A DNA stretch of 64,000 nt from Dokdonia sp. PRO95 (GTDB lineage Bacteria; Bacteroidota; Bacteroidia; Flavobacteriales; Flavobacteriaceae): positions 1,375,408 through 1,439,407 of the forward strand of contig NZ_CM001837.1 of NCBI RefSeq assembly GCF_000355805.1. Reading direction: 5' to 3'. The notes beneath the pieces were generated by a model that was not told the origin of the DNA, did not search any database, and was given only the letters and a program-made list of their open reading frames with translations. The position numbers were made by a program, and so were the translations under genes. Within the stretch, counting starts at the first letter, position 1. Each line of letters begins with the position of its first letter. Below are positions 32,385 through 41,482 of this stretch, in pieces.

Positions 32385-32531
32385 AAAAATCAAGCATTTT
32401 TTTGACTTTTTTTTGACTTTTTTTTCATCATGCCTACCTGTAAGTAATGCGTTTCTTGAGCTTAAATAATCATCGCGATTCTTATGTGTTCAGAATCAGG
32501 TATTTTCAAAAAGAAGAGTAATTAAAAAGAG

Positions 32532-32563
32532 AAAACCCCAAGAAAAATATTTCTTAGGGTTTT
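32532..32563. terminator. Orphan terminator-like hairpin
   Basis: AAAACCC-c-AAGAA and TTCTT-a-GGGTTTT pair around a six-base loop and are followed by T on the plus strand. No gene on the plus strand precedes it directly. Confidence 0.6.
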
Positions 32564-32720
32564 TTCAGCTTTTTTTTGAAATTGTACTCAAAAGTAGTTT
32601 TCACTAATCCAAAAAAGCGGGGGAACATTGTTTTTAGTAGGATTAATTCTTTGTTATATAACCACCCAATTATAAAAACTCCTACCCTCCATTTGAAAAA
32701 AATGAAAAATAACGCAAGAA

Positions 32721-32748
32721 TTGAATTATTGAGCATTGATTATCTTTG
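32721..32748 (+). promoter_or_regulatory. Promoter of the M20 peptidase gene
   Basis: TTG (32721-32723), 17 bases, TATCTTTG (32741-32748), 28 bases before the start codon. Confidence 0.8.
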
Positions 32749-32776
32749 AGATAATCGCCTCTTAAATATAAAACCT

Positions 32777-34108
32777 ATGAAGAACCATCAGATATTATTT
32801 CTAATTGTAATTAGTTTAATGATTGCTTGCGCGAAAACAGGAGCACTCAATGCGCAATCTTCTATACAACAATTATCAAAAGAGGAACTACAAATTATAA
32901 ACCTCGTAGAAACACATACAGAGGAAAGTATTGAGTTTCTTAAAAACGTGGTAAACATTAATAGTGGTACACTCAATACAAAAGGGGTGAAAGAAGTGGG
33001 CGATGTATTCTCTGCGTCTTTTACAGATATAGGTTTTACTACAAATTGGATTGATATGCCTTCCGAGATGAATAGAGCAGGACATCTATTTGCTAGTACA
33101 GAAGGAAAAAGAGGCAAGCGATTGCTGCTTATAGGACATCTAGATACCGTTTTTGAGGACGATAGCGAGTTTCAGCAATTTGAAATGGTGAATGATTCTA
33201 TTGCAAAAGGTCCTGGCGCAAATGATATGAAAGGTGGTAACGTAGTAGTGCTATATGCACTTAAGGCTCTTAGAGAAGCAGGATTACTTGACGATGCGCA
33301 AATCACCGTAGCCTTCACAGGAGATGAGGAAAGTACCGGGAAACCACTCACAATAAGCAGAAAAGATTTGATAGATGCTGCAAAGAATTCGGATATCGCT
33401 TTAGGTTTTGAAACTTCGACAGGATTTGATAATGCTACCGTAGCAAGACGAGGATCTTCTAACTGGAAAGTTACAGTTACTGGAAAGAGAGCACACTCTA
33501 GCGGAATTTTTCGCGAAAGCGTAGGAGCAGGAGCAAATTTTGAACTTGCACGTATTCTCAACGGGTTCTATAATGAAGTAAGAGGCCCAGAATTACTGTC
33601 TTTTAATCCAGGCATGATGTTGGGAGGTACCACAATGGAGCTCAACCCAGAAGAAAGCAAAGGAAGTATTTTTGGAAAAGGAAATGTAGTTGCACAAACA
33701 GCATATGTGCAAGGAGGTCTTCGCTTTATCTCTGAAGAGCAGAAGGAAGAAGCACGAGCAAAAATGCGTGAGATTGTAGCAAATAATTTACCGCATACAA
33801 GCGCCGTTGTCGAGTTTGAAGATAGTTATCCAGCAATGCAACCTACTCCTCAAAATTATGAAGTGCTTGAAATTTTGAGCCAAGTGAGTCAAGATATGGG
33901 AGGTCCTGCTGTTGCGGCCTATGATCCTGGAAAGCGCGGTGCAGCAGATACTTCGTTTGTGGCAGCGTATGTGGCTTGCCTAGATGGTTTGGGAACTATG
34001 GGAACGGGAGCGCATACTCCTAGCGAGACTGTAAATATTAAAACTATAGAAATGCTCACAAAGCGTACGGCAATTCTGATTTACAGATTGATTAATATGG
34101 AAAGATAA
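32777..34108 (+). CDS. M20 family metallopeptidase (glutamate carboxypeptidase type)
   Basis: The protein has 443 residues. An N-terminal signal with LMIAC suggests a lipoprotein or exported enzyme. Metal-binding motifs are GHLDTVF, PGANDMKGG and TGDEESTG (the catalytic Glu pair), as in carboxypeptidase G2-like M20 enzymes. It likely removes C-terminal residues from peptides or folate-type conjugates in the periplasm. A half palindrome at 33508 is read as FRES. A full palindrome (34116) and a terminator follow the gene. Confidence 0.9.
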   Translation: MKNHQILFLIVISLMIACAKTGALNAQSSIQQLSKEELQIINLVETHTEESIEFLKNVVNINSGTLNTKGVKEVGDVFSASFTDIGFTTNWIDMPSEMNRAGHLFASTEGKRGKRLLLIGHLDTVFEDDSEFQQFEMVNDSIAKGPGANDMKGGNVVVLYALKALREAGLLDDAQITVAFTGDEESTGKPLTISRKDLIDAAKNSDIALGFETSTGFDNATVARRGSSNWKVTVTGKRAHSSGIFRESVGAGANFELARILNGFYNEVRGPELLSFNPGMMLGGTTMELNPEESKGSIFGKGNVVAQTAYVQGGLRFISEEQKEEARAKMREIVANNLPHTSAVVEFEDSYPAMQPTPQNYEVLEILSQVSQDMGGPAVAAYDPGKRGAADTSFVAAYVACLDGLGTMGTGAHTPSETVNIKTIEMLTKRTAILIYRLINMER

Positions 34109-34115
34109 TGAGTTA

Positions 34116-34131
34116 CGCTTTCGCGAAAGCG
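34116..34131. repeat. Intergenic palindrome after the M20 peptidase gene
   Basis: Perfect 16-mer, flanked as AGTTA...TACT, like the copy after ald (GGTTA...TACT). Confidence 0.95.
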
Positions 34132-34153
34132 TACTAGTCCCACCACAACTTAA

Positions 34154-34192
34154 AAAGCCACATTGCTCTATGTTTATGAGTAATGTGGCTTT
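34154..34192. terminator. Terminator between M20 peptidase and msrA
   Basis: AAAGCCACATTGCTC and GAGTAATGTGGCTTT pair around a nine-base loop; serves the two convergent genes. Confidence 0.85.
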
Positions 34193-34214
34193 CTTACGAT
34201 TTGTTATTCCAGTA

Positions 34215-34754
34215 TTAAGAAGCGAGCAAATGCTCATAAAATTTTTTGAGCTTGGCTACCTTAGGATCTATGACTACGCGACAATATCCTTGCTGTCTAT
34301 TTTCATTATAGTAATCTTGGTGTTCTTGTGTAGCCTCATAAAATGGAGGTAATTCTGAAACCTCAGTAACTATAGGATCCTCATAATACTCTTGTACCAC
34401 CTTAATCACTTGTTCTGCTTGTGCTTTTTGCTCATCATTGTGATAAAAAATTACAGATCTATATTGTGTCCCACGATCTGCTCCTTGTCTATTTAGGGTT
34501 GTAGGGTCGTGTGTGGTAAGAAATACAGTAAGTATCTCTGCATAGGTAATTACGGCAGGGTCAAAATCAAATTGTATCACCTCTGCATGTCCCGTAAGTC
34601 CGGAACAAATCTCTCTATAGGTAGGATGTCCAGGGACTTGTCCTCCAGCATATCCAGAAACTACATTAGAAACACCTTTTAAGCGTTGTATAACAGCTTC
34701 TACACACCAGAAACATCCTCCACCTATCGTGGCTTGTTGTAAATTATTTTTCAT
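34215..34754 (-). CDS. msrA: Peptide methionine sulfoxide reductase A
   Basis: The protein has 179 residues. The catalytic motif GGGCFWCVEA is at the start (Cys 14 and 17), followed by VVSGYAGG and CSGLTGHAEV. It reduces methionine-S-sulfoxide, probably in the cytosol since no signal peptide is present. It overlaps the DUF2452 gene by 11 bases and is the last gene of a group with three photolyase genes, which suggests a shared light- or oxidation-damage response. Confidence 0.97.
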   Translation of the reverse strand: MKNNLQQATIGGGCFWCVEAVIQRLKGVSNVVSGYAGGQVPGHPTYREICSGLTGHAEVIQFDFDPAVITYAEILTVFLTTHDPTTLNRQGADRGTQYRSVIFYHNDEQKAQAEQVIKVVQEYYEDPIVTEVSELPPFYEATQEHQDYYNENRQQGYCRVVIDPKVAKLKKFYEHLLAS

Positions 34755-35178
34755 TTTCTTCTTCTTCCTCTTTTGGAGTATCTAGTCGGTTCCAGATTTT
34801 ATCGGCCTTTAATTCAAAGGTTCCGGCAAAATCCCAATTACATTCTTCTGGCGAAATTAAAGACAAAAATGGCTCTCCATTTTTAGAGCGATATAAGTGA
34901 TAAATCGCACCTACAATTGGCTCAAAAGAGAACTTTGCAGCATAGATGAGATTGTTATATTCAAATTTTTTCATCATCACCTCATACTGTGCCTTTAACT
35001 CCTCATATTCAGTCTTAAATTGGTGATTAACCTTACTGATATTTGAGTTTTTCCATGTAGTTACATCGTCAGTTACGATAGCTGGCGCTCCTAAGTTTGT
35101 TGCATAAGGAGTAAGTGCAGCATCATACTTGCCTTTCTCTTCATTATAAACAACCTGGTCTGGTTTTTTCTTTGTCAT
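34744..35178 (-). CDS. DUF2452 protein
   Basis: The protein has 144 residues and no signal peptide. The sequence (PDQVVYNEEKGKYDAALTPY, FEPIVGAIYHLY and NWDFAGTFELKADKIWNRL) matches DUF2452, a family known from Bacteroidota and some others with no known function. It sits between TIGR03643 and msrA in the same direction. The C-terminus is very acidic. Confidence 0.85.
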   Translation of the reverse strand: MTKKKPDQVVYNEEKGKYDAALTPYATNLGAPAIVTDDVTTWKNSNISKVNHQFKTEYEELKAQYEVMMKKFEYNNLIYAAKFSFEPIVGAIYHLYRSKNGEPFLSLISPEECNWDFAGTFELKADKIWNRLDTPKEEEEENEK

Positions 35179-35215
35179 AGTGGTGATCTCTTACTTGAAA
35201 GTAAATAGTATAGTA

Positions 35216-35515
35216 TTACCTTCTTTTTGAAATTTTATTATGTGTAATCTGTTTTTGACGACTGCATTTAAAACGTGCATCATCCATGCCATAAGCACGT
35301 TTTGCTTCATGCTTTGTCTTACGTCCTTGCACTCGCTTACGCCACATACGGAAACTACTTTCCTTCATCTCACGACGCATTAATTCAATAACAAGTTGCT
35401 CCTTGATTCCGAACTGCATTTCTATAGCGTCAAAGGTAGTTCTATCCTCCCAAGCCATTTCTATAATACGGTCTAGTTCGCGTTCTGTAAATTCTGGTAT
35501 TTCTTGCTTTTTCAT
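35216..35515 (-). CDS. TIGR03643 family protein
   Basis: The protein has 99 residues. ERELDRIIEMAWEDRTTFDAI and MRREMKESSFRMWRKRVQGR are typical of the TIGR03643 family, a small, basic, probably DNA- or RNA-binding protein with a helix-turn-helix look. In marine bacteria it often stands next to photolyase/cryptochrome genes, as here, six bases after one. Function is unknown. Confidence 0.88.
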   Translation of the reverse strand: MKKQEIPEFTERELDRIIEMAWEDRTTFDAIEMQFGIKEQLVIELMRREMKESSFRMWRKRVQGRKTKHEAKRAYGMDDARFKCSRQKQITHNKISKRR

Positions 35516-35521
35516 AGTCTT

Positions 35522-37021
35522 TTAATCAAAATTATTTCTGTTTGCGAGCGTGTGTCGTCTTAAGATACGATACGCATCTCGCTTTACCATATTATCGTCC
35601 TTAAGCTTCCACAACACGTCTCCTGCATATTTTGCCGTTTTCTTAATGTCAATAATAGGCGCAGGATAATCTTCACCTATAACTGTATTGCAAAATTGTT
35701 GTTCAAGAACACTCATCGTCCACGGTTCATGGATGTATGCGATAGGCACACTTGTCAATTCTGGAATCCATTTCTTTATAAACTCACCATCTTCATCATG
35801 CTCATAACCATTTTTAACCGGATTGTATATACGTAGCATATTTATTCCTGTTTCACCCGCTTGCATTTGTATTTGAGGATAGTGAATACCTGGTTCAAAA
35901 TCTAGAAACTGCTGGGCTAGGTGGTGCGTGGCATCTTGCCAAGGTTGCCATAAGTTATGTGTAAAAAAAGATAGCGTCATAGCACGCATTCTAAAATTTA
36001 GGTAGCCAGTCTCACACAGACATCGCATACAAGCATCAACAAGTGGATAACCTGTTTTTCCTTCTTTCCAAGCCTTTTGATAGGTGAGATTTGCTCTTTT
36101 GGAAAGCTTGTGATATCCTTTATTCACACTCAAAAATTCCATTGAATCCTCCATTTCAAACTTCTGAATGAAATGTGCTTGCCATCGCAATCGTGAAGTA
36201 AACCCATCGATGGCACGTTTATTTTTAGAGCTTTCGCGAAAATGTTTTGCTTCCTGATACACTTGGCGTATACTCACATTTCCCCAAGCGATGTATGGTG
36301 ACAATCTAGAGCAGCTCTTTCTAGCTAGGCTAGGTTTTGATATATGTTTTGAATAATTGAGGTATCGATTATCATGCAAAAAGGAAGCTAGGTATCGCAT
36401 CGCCATCGTCGTCCCTCCCTTTTGAAAAGGACTAGATGCAGGTGTTTGTAAAGAGATTTTTTTAAAATTATCTTCTAGAGCATTAATATATTGTATTGAT
36501 AGTAATTGATTCTTTTTGGGCTGAAAAGGAATCTGCGGTTGTTTCATAAACCACTCCCAGTCTTCGCTCCATCCTACACGATTTTTAAGTTTGCGTTGTA
36601 CTCCGTTATTTGCAAATTCTACCCAGCCAAATTTATTTTCTGGTGAGGCTATTTTTAGATTATTTGCATATGCCTCTAGTGCAAGATCTCTATCATAGGT
36701 AACACGCAGTCCAGTTTCTTGATGTGAGAAAACGGTGTGAATTTTATAATGTTTTATAAGCTCTTTAAAAGCAGAGACCACTTCATCATGGACAATCAAA
36801 ATCTTAGTATCAAAGGCCAGTAATTCACGCTGTAAATCTTGCAATGACTCTTTAATAAAGTTAAAGTGACGGTCGCTGTAATGAGGATCTGCTTCTAATG
36901 AAGGTTCTAAAATGTAAAGTAAAAGCAGCGGTTTACCCTCTTGCACAGCATTGTACAAGGGCAAGTGGTCATGCAAACGCAAGTCCCTTTTTAACCATAC
37001 TATGTTTACCTCTTTCTTAAT
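35522..37021 (-). CDS. Deoxyribodipyrimidine photolyase / cryptochrome
   Basis: About 499 residues. The N-terminal motif VNIVWLKRDLRLHDH and the C-terminal FAD-binding motifs (TRLRWQAHFIQKFE, GYPLVDACMRCL, GINMLRIYNP) identify a photolyase-family flavoprotein that repairs UV dimers with blue light. The first ATG-, GTG- or TTG-type start is the TTG at 36982, but that lies inside the conserved RDLR region; the frame is open further up to an ATT at 37021 that overlaps the previous stop. I chose that ATT. The gene follows the 6-4 photolyase gene by overlap. Confidence 0.85.
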   Translation of the reverse strand: MKKEVNIVWLKRDLRLHDHLPLYNAVQEGKPLLLLYILEPSLEADPHYSDRHFNFIKESLQDLQRELLAFDTKILIVHDEVVSAFKELIKHYKIHTVFSHQETGLRVTYDRDLALEAYANNLKIASPENKFGWVEFANNGVQRKLKNRVGWSEDWEWFMKQPQIPFQPKKNQLLSIQYINALEDNFKKISLQTPASSPFQKGGTTMAMRYLASFLHDNRYLNYSKHISKPSLARKSCSRLSPYIAWGNVSIRQVYQEAKHFRESSKNKRAIDGFTSRLRWQAHFIQKFEMEDSMEFLSVNKGYHKLSKRANLTYQKAWKEGKTGYPLVDACMRCLCETGYLNFRMRAMTLSFFTHNLWQPWQDATHHLAQQFLDFEPGIHYPQIQMQAGETGINMLRIYNPVKNGYEHDEDGEFIKKWIPELTSVPIAYIHEPWTMSVLEQQFCNTVIGEDYPAPIIDIKKTAKYAGDVLWKLKDDNMVKRDAYRILRRHTLANRNNFD

Positions 37022-38552
37022 AATTTGCTGGATTTTTAATGATGTCTTCTGCGCGCTCTTGATGCGCCTGTAATGTCTTCTTATCCATTTTATTCAAAAG
37101 GCTTAGCATCATACTCATGCGATTGTTTCCTTTAAAATATTCTTGTTTTTCATTTAAGAAATTCCAATACAAGGAGTTGAAAGGACATGCATCTTCTCCT
37201 GTTTTTTTACTCGCTTTATAATGACACCCCTTGCAGTAATTAGACATTTTGTTGATGTAACTTCCGCTTGAAACATAGGGCTTTGTCGCAATTTTACCAC
37301 CATCTGCCCATTGCGACATTCCGCGAGTGTTTGTGATTTCAACCCATTCTATAGCATCTATATAAATCCCGAGATACCATTCATCTACTTGTGCTGGATC
37401 ACACATAGTAAGAAGCGCGTAGTTGCCAGTAATCATTAATCGCTGTATGTGGTGTGCATAAGCGTTATCTAGACTATTGTTGATACTGCACTTAAGGCAG
37501 TTCATCTTAGTCTTTCCAGTCCAGTAAAAATCTGGCAGCGCATTATGATTTTCAAGATGGTTAGTCGTTGCAAATGCTGGCATCTCTTTCCAATACATGC
37601 CTCGCATGTACTCTCTCCATCCTAAAATCTGCCGTACAAAACCTTCTACCTGACTTATATTTATTTCTTCTTGATGCGCTCTCCAGAAGTTAATAACCGT
37701 TTCAATTACTTCTTGAGGATCTAGAATCTTACTATTCATAGCAAAGCTTAATCTGCTATGATATAAATAGGCTTGATCTGGATCCATGGCATCTTGATAA
37801 TCGCCAAAATGAACTAACAAGTGTTCACAGAAATAGTCAAGCACTTCAAGTGATTCAGTGCGTGTAGTAGGCCAAGCAAAATTCTTTTCATCTATGCGTC
37901 CTATTGTTTTAACTCCAGCACTTTCAATGAGCTTTACAAGAGACGAGACGTTGGTGTCAAATGTCTTTTCAATCGGGATTAAAGTGTCTCCTTTCCACTT
38001 GTTGCGGTTACTGTGGTCAAAGTTCCATTTACCACCCTCTGGGTCTTTATCGTTTATCATCATGACGTCATATTTCTTGCGCATCATGCGGTAAAAATAT
38101 TCCATCGTAAAGAGCTTTTTACCTTCAAAAAACGAACTAAGATCGGTACGAGAAGTCATAAAATGCTCTGTATCGTATGACTTTACTTCGATGTTTACGC
38201 TTTCGCGAAAGCGTGATAACATTTCGTCCAGGCGGTATTCATCTGGAAGTTGATATTCAAATAGTGATATATTTTTTTCCTTGATAAGTTGCTCAAGGTT
38301 GTCAATGAGACTTTGGGTATTTTCAGGCGCATCTAAGGTGTAATAAATCACTTTGTGTCCTTGAGATGTAAGCCAATCAGAAAACTCGCGCATTGCTTTA
38401 AAAAAGGCGACAACTTTTTGAATATGATGGGTTGCATAATCTGTTTCTTGGCGCATTTCTGCCATGAAATAAATTACATTATCAGATTGCTCCTGATACC
38501 AAGAGTGCTTGTGGTTGAGCTGGTCGCCCAGAATAAGTCGTAAAGTGCTCAT
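37017..38552 (-). CDS. Iron-sulphur bacterial (6-4) photolyase-like protein
   Basis: The protein has 511 residues. It starts LRLILGDQLNHKHSW and has cysteine groups LKCSINNSL and NYCKGCHYKASKKTG with EDACPFN, the pattern of the [4Fe-4S]-containing FeS-BCP class (PhrB type). Such enzymes repair (6-4) photoproducts. It begins directly after the stop of the broken cry-DASH gene (TAA then ATG) and ends overlapping the start of the next photolyase. A palindrome copy at 38198 is read as RFRES. Confidence 0.9.
   Translation of the reverse strand: MSTLRLILGDQLNHKHSWYQEQSDNVIYFMAEMRQETDYATHHIQKVVAFFKAMREFSDWLTSQGHKVIYYTLDAPENTQSLIDNLEQLIKEKNISLFEYQLPDEYRLDEMLSRFRESVNIEVKSYDTEHFMTSRTDLSSFFEGKKLFTMEYFYRMMRKKYDVMMINDKDPEGGKWNFDHSNRNKWKGDTLIPIEKTFDTNVSSLVKLIESAGVKTIGRIDEKNFAWPTTRTESLEVLDYFCEHLLVHFGDYQDAMDPDQAYLYHSRLSFAMNSKILDPQEVIETVINFWRAHQEEINISQVEGFVRQILGWREYMRGMYWKEMPAFATTNHLENHNALPDFYWTGKTKMNCLKCSINNSLDNAYAHHIQRLMITGNYALLTMCDPAQVDEWYLGIYIDAIEWVEITNTRGMSQWADGGKIATKPYVSSGSYINKMSNYCKGCHYKASKKTGEDACPFNSLYWNFLNEKQEYFKGNNRMSMMLSLLNKMDKKTLQAHQERAEDIIKNPANY
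38198..38213. repeat. Palindrome copy in the FeS photolyase gene
   Basis: Perfect 16-mer, read as RFRES. Confidence 0.95.
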
Positions 38553-39850
38553 TTAGAATAATTCATTTTGCGTCCATAGTCTTACAAACTTGCCATTACC
38601 ATCATACATTTCCTGCTGCCTTTTTATGTTGAATTTTCTATCTCTAGGATCATTTCCTACTCCTGCGTTGTACATCCAGTTTGCCCAGTTGCTATGCACG
38701 TCATAATCTATGAGGATACTTTCAAAGTAAGCAGCGCCTACCCGCCAGTCTTGTTGTTGCTCTTTTGCCCAGAAGCTCGCAACATTCTGACGACCGCGAT
38801 TAGACATCCAGCCTGTTTCTTTGAGCTCTATCATATTGGCGTTTACAAAGTCGTATCTTGTATTGCCATGAATCCATTCTCGCTGAGCTTTGTCATTACG
38901 CTTCCAGTCGTAGTTTTTATGTAAAATTCCGCCTATTTTAAACAGGTCGTTACCATGTTTGAGAGAGACATACTTGAAATAATCTCTCCATATCAACTCA
39001 AAAATGAGCCAGTATGTATCTTGATTTGAAATAATTTCCTTTTCAAACTTTTTTACCTCCCAATAAATTTGACGTGCAGATATAGATCCATTTGCCAGCC
39101 ATGCAGATAACTTTGAACTGTAATCTTCGCCTACGAGTCCGTTGCGTGTTTTCTTATAGTACTGGAGTTTTTTTGTATTCCAGAAGTAATTATTGAGTCG
39201 GCTCCAAGCTTCATCTTCTCCGCCGTTCCATGGGAATGCAGAGCGATGGTCTTTAGTAAAGGTGTCTAACCTAGCTCTTGCAAGTCAGGTATGTCGCTTT
39301 CTTCATCGAGTAGATTTTTTGAAGAAAGCGCTTCGATTTTTTCTTGTAAAGGCTGGATATTGCTTTCTTTCTCGCACTTTTTACGGAATTGAGTGAATAC
39401 TTGAGGAATGTCTCCGAAAGTATCGAAAGGAATATCTTGGGGATGAAAGAGAAACTGATCATAATAGGTGTGATGCTTTACGTTACTTAACTTTTTTTCA
39501 ACAGCAAGGGTAACTTCATTTTCTTCACGCGTCCACTCTTTTTGAGAGTAGATTTCTGAGATGTTGTGTTGGTCTATGAGTGCTGGAATAGTCTTTTCTG
39601 GATGCTCGTGAGTTACAATCAAAGCGATGTTAAGATTGTTGAGATTACTTTTAAGATTCTCGACAGTCTCAGTTAAGAATTGAGCGCGATATTTCTCCGT
39701 CTTTTTAAACCCAAAATCACCTAATTGAAATTGTCTAGGATCAAAACAGTATAATCCTATAACTCGCTTACCTGAGGCAATTGCATGAGTCAGGGAGGTA
39801 TTATCTTGTGTTCGTAAATTATTTCTAAACCATACCAGTGCGGTATCCAT
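38553..39850 (-). pseudogene. Cryptochrome DASH, interrupted by a frameshift
   Basis: Residues from 39850 read MDTALVWFRNNLRTQDN, a cry-DASH start, and run to DLQELG followed by TAG at 39266. In another frame the protein goes straight on: DTFTKDHRSAFPWNGGEDEAW, then ARQIYWEVKKFEKE and ELIWRDYFKYVSLKHG up to the TAA at 38553. Adding one T at about 39267 (GGTTAG to GGTTTAG) restores ELGLDTFTKDH without other change. The whole would be about 432 residues, normal for cry-DASH. It is either a recent frameshift or a sequencing error. Cry-DASH repairs dimers in single-stranded DNA or acts as a light sensor. Confidence 0.85.
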
Positions 39851-39928
39851 ATTTCTATTTTGAAATAAAGATACTTATTGTTTATCTTTTAATAAATAAG
39901 ATTAAACAAAATTTAACCTATGATTGTG

Positions 39929-41482
39929 TTATTTAACTTGGTGAGCTGGTTTGAGAAGGTCGTTTACTGTTTTTACTGGATTAAAAGTAAGTAGTGGAAC
40001 TTCTATAAATATGGTGTTCCAGTGTGCCATTGCACCATTCCAAAGTCCTGGATGTTCAAGTGCTTTTATTTTCTTTCCTTGGTAGCTTTTTGAAGCGATA
40101 AATCCTGCTTTGTAATCCACATAATTGAGAAGATTGTACTTCTCTCCTTTGTAATTTTTTACACCGCAAATAATGTCAACTGGATTAAAATGAGTGGCGT
40201 TTTTAAGAATTTCTTGCTGCTCCTTGTCATCAGGGTTGATTTGTACACTTTCTATAATTTGTAAGCTCTCAGTACCATCTTCATCAAGCACCCAGAAAGG
40301 TCCACCTCCTGGTTCGCCTTCATTTTTTACCATACCACAGACACGTATGGGGCGGTCTAATAGATTTCTGTAATGAGCAATTTGTGTACTCTGGTCAAGA
40401 CTGTCATGATTTGCAGGAAGTCTCAAGCATAGATTGTTTTTTAAGAAGGTAGCTATCTCTTGACGCTCGTTGTCCAAAAGGTCTCTTTGTTTGTCGATTT
40501 TCTTTAGATATTCAAAAGATGTTGCTTGAAGTGAAAGCAACTTTCCAGCAAGCATTTTTTTATAATAAGCAACTTGAGTCTTGTACTTATTTACAACTAC
40601 ATTATCAATATTCTTAATGAATATGATATCTGCATCTTGCTCATTTAAATTTTTAATTAAAGCTCCATGCCCTCCTGGTCTAAATACGAGTTTTCCATTC
40701 TCATCTCTTAAAAGAGTATTTGACTCTGTAATGGCAACCGTATCTGTAGCCGAATCTTGGTAAGAATAAGATATGTCAAAGGTCACACCGGTCTTACGTT
40801 CAATATAATCTTTACGTTTATGAAAACGTTTTGCAAATCTCTTCTGATGTTCTTTTGAAACCGTAAAGTGAAGGCGAGCGACAGTTCCTTTGGTAGCATA
40901 CAACGCGCCTTCAAAAAGGTGCTCTTCAAAAGCTGCTGCTACATATTTTTTATAACTATGAAAAGGAAATAGGCCTTTGGGTTTTTTTCCAAAATTAAGT
41001 TCTTTCTCCTCAAGCATTATTTTTACAAAGCGCAATCTGTTTTCATTAATGTCTGCACCATCTTTGCCATACTTTTCTTTAATGCGTGCTCTTATTTTCT
41101 TGTAGAAAGGGAAGCTCTCTAAGCCAACAAAGAATAATCTTAACTCTGGAACTCCTTTTTTATTAATGTACGCATTAATGCTTCCATCATTAGGGTTATA
41201 ATCTTCTACAAATTCAAATAGAAATTTAAACATTCTAGTAGCAGCACCAGAGGCTGGGGTAAATTTTAATGGATTTATACCATCTTTTCGATCCTCATAA
41301 TGTTGTACAAGTTGTTCTTGTTCTTCGGGCTTAAGTACTATGAGTCCATTTCCTTTTGTAGCCGCACTGCGTAATTTTGTAAAGGGAATACCTTGCTTAA
41401 GAATCTCGAACTGTTGTTCTACTTGATCTCTGGTTACACCTAAGTCTGTGATGTGCTCTATGTCTTGTTCTGTGATTTTCAA
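39929..41482 (-). CDS. DUF4301 protein
   Basis: The protein has 517 residues and appears cytosolic. The N-terminus (ITEQDIEHITDLGVTRDQVE) and motifs such as KFTPASGAATRMFKFL and FRPGGHGALIKNLNEQDADI match DUF4301 from Bacteroidota. The glycine-rich GHGALI and the nucleotidyltransferase-like SGAATRMFK hint at a sugar-phosphate nucleotidyltransferase relation; this is inference. It overlaps the NadR-like kinase gene by 4 bases, so they are co-translated. Confidence 0.85.
   Translation of the reverse strand: MKITEQDIEHITDLGVTRDQVEQQFEILKQGIPFTKLRSAATKGNGLIVLKPEEQEQLVQHYEDRKDGINPLKFTPASGAATRMFKFLFEFVEDYNPNDGSINAYINKKGVPELRLFFVGLESFPFYKKIRARIKEKYGKDGADINENRLRFVKIMLEEKELNFGKKPKGLFPFHSYKKYVAAAFEEHLFEGALYATKGTVARLHFTVSKEHQKRFAKRFHKRKDYIERKTGVTFDISYSYQDSATDTVAITESNTLLRDENGKLVFRPGGHGALIKNLNEQDADIIFIKNIDNVVVNKYKTQVAYYKKMLAGKLLSLQATSFEYLKKIDKQRDLLDNERQEIATFLKNNLCLRLPANHDSLDQSTQIAHYRNLLDRPIRVCGMVKNEGEPGGGPFWVLDEDGTESLQIIESVQINPDDKEQQEILKNATHFNPVDIICGVKNYKGEKYNLLNYVDYKAGFIASKSYQGKKIKALEHPGLWNGAMAHWNTIFIEVPLLTFNPVKTVNDLLKPAHQVK

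Larger units (their letters stand above)
32332..32776. other. Gap upstream of the M20 peptidase gene
   Basis: 445 bases with the tRNA-Asn promoter, a T-rich direct repeat (TTTTTTTGAC units, about 32395-32425), an orphan hairpin at 32532-32563 and the peptidase promoter. I see no gene here. Confidence 0.7.

Noticed and set aside
32554-32736. 60-codon hydrophobic frame on the minus strand
   Set aside because: A/T-rich shadow running into an orphan hairpin; no start context and no family likeness.
39266-39850. Short N-terminal photolyase as an independent gene
   Set aside because: The downstream frame continues the same protein after a one-base shift, so the two parts belong together.
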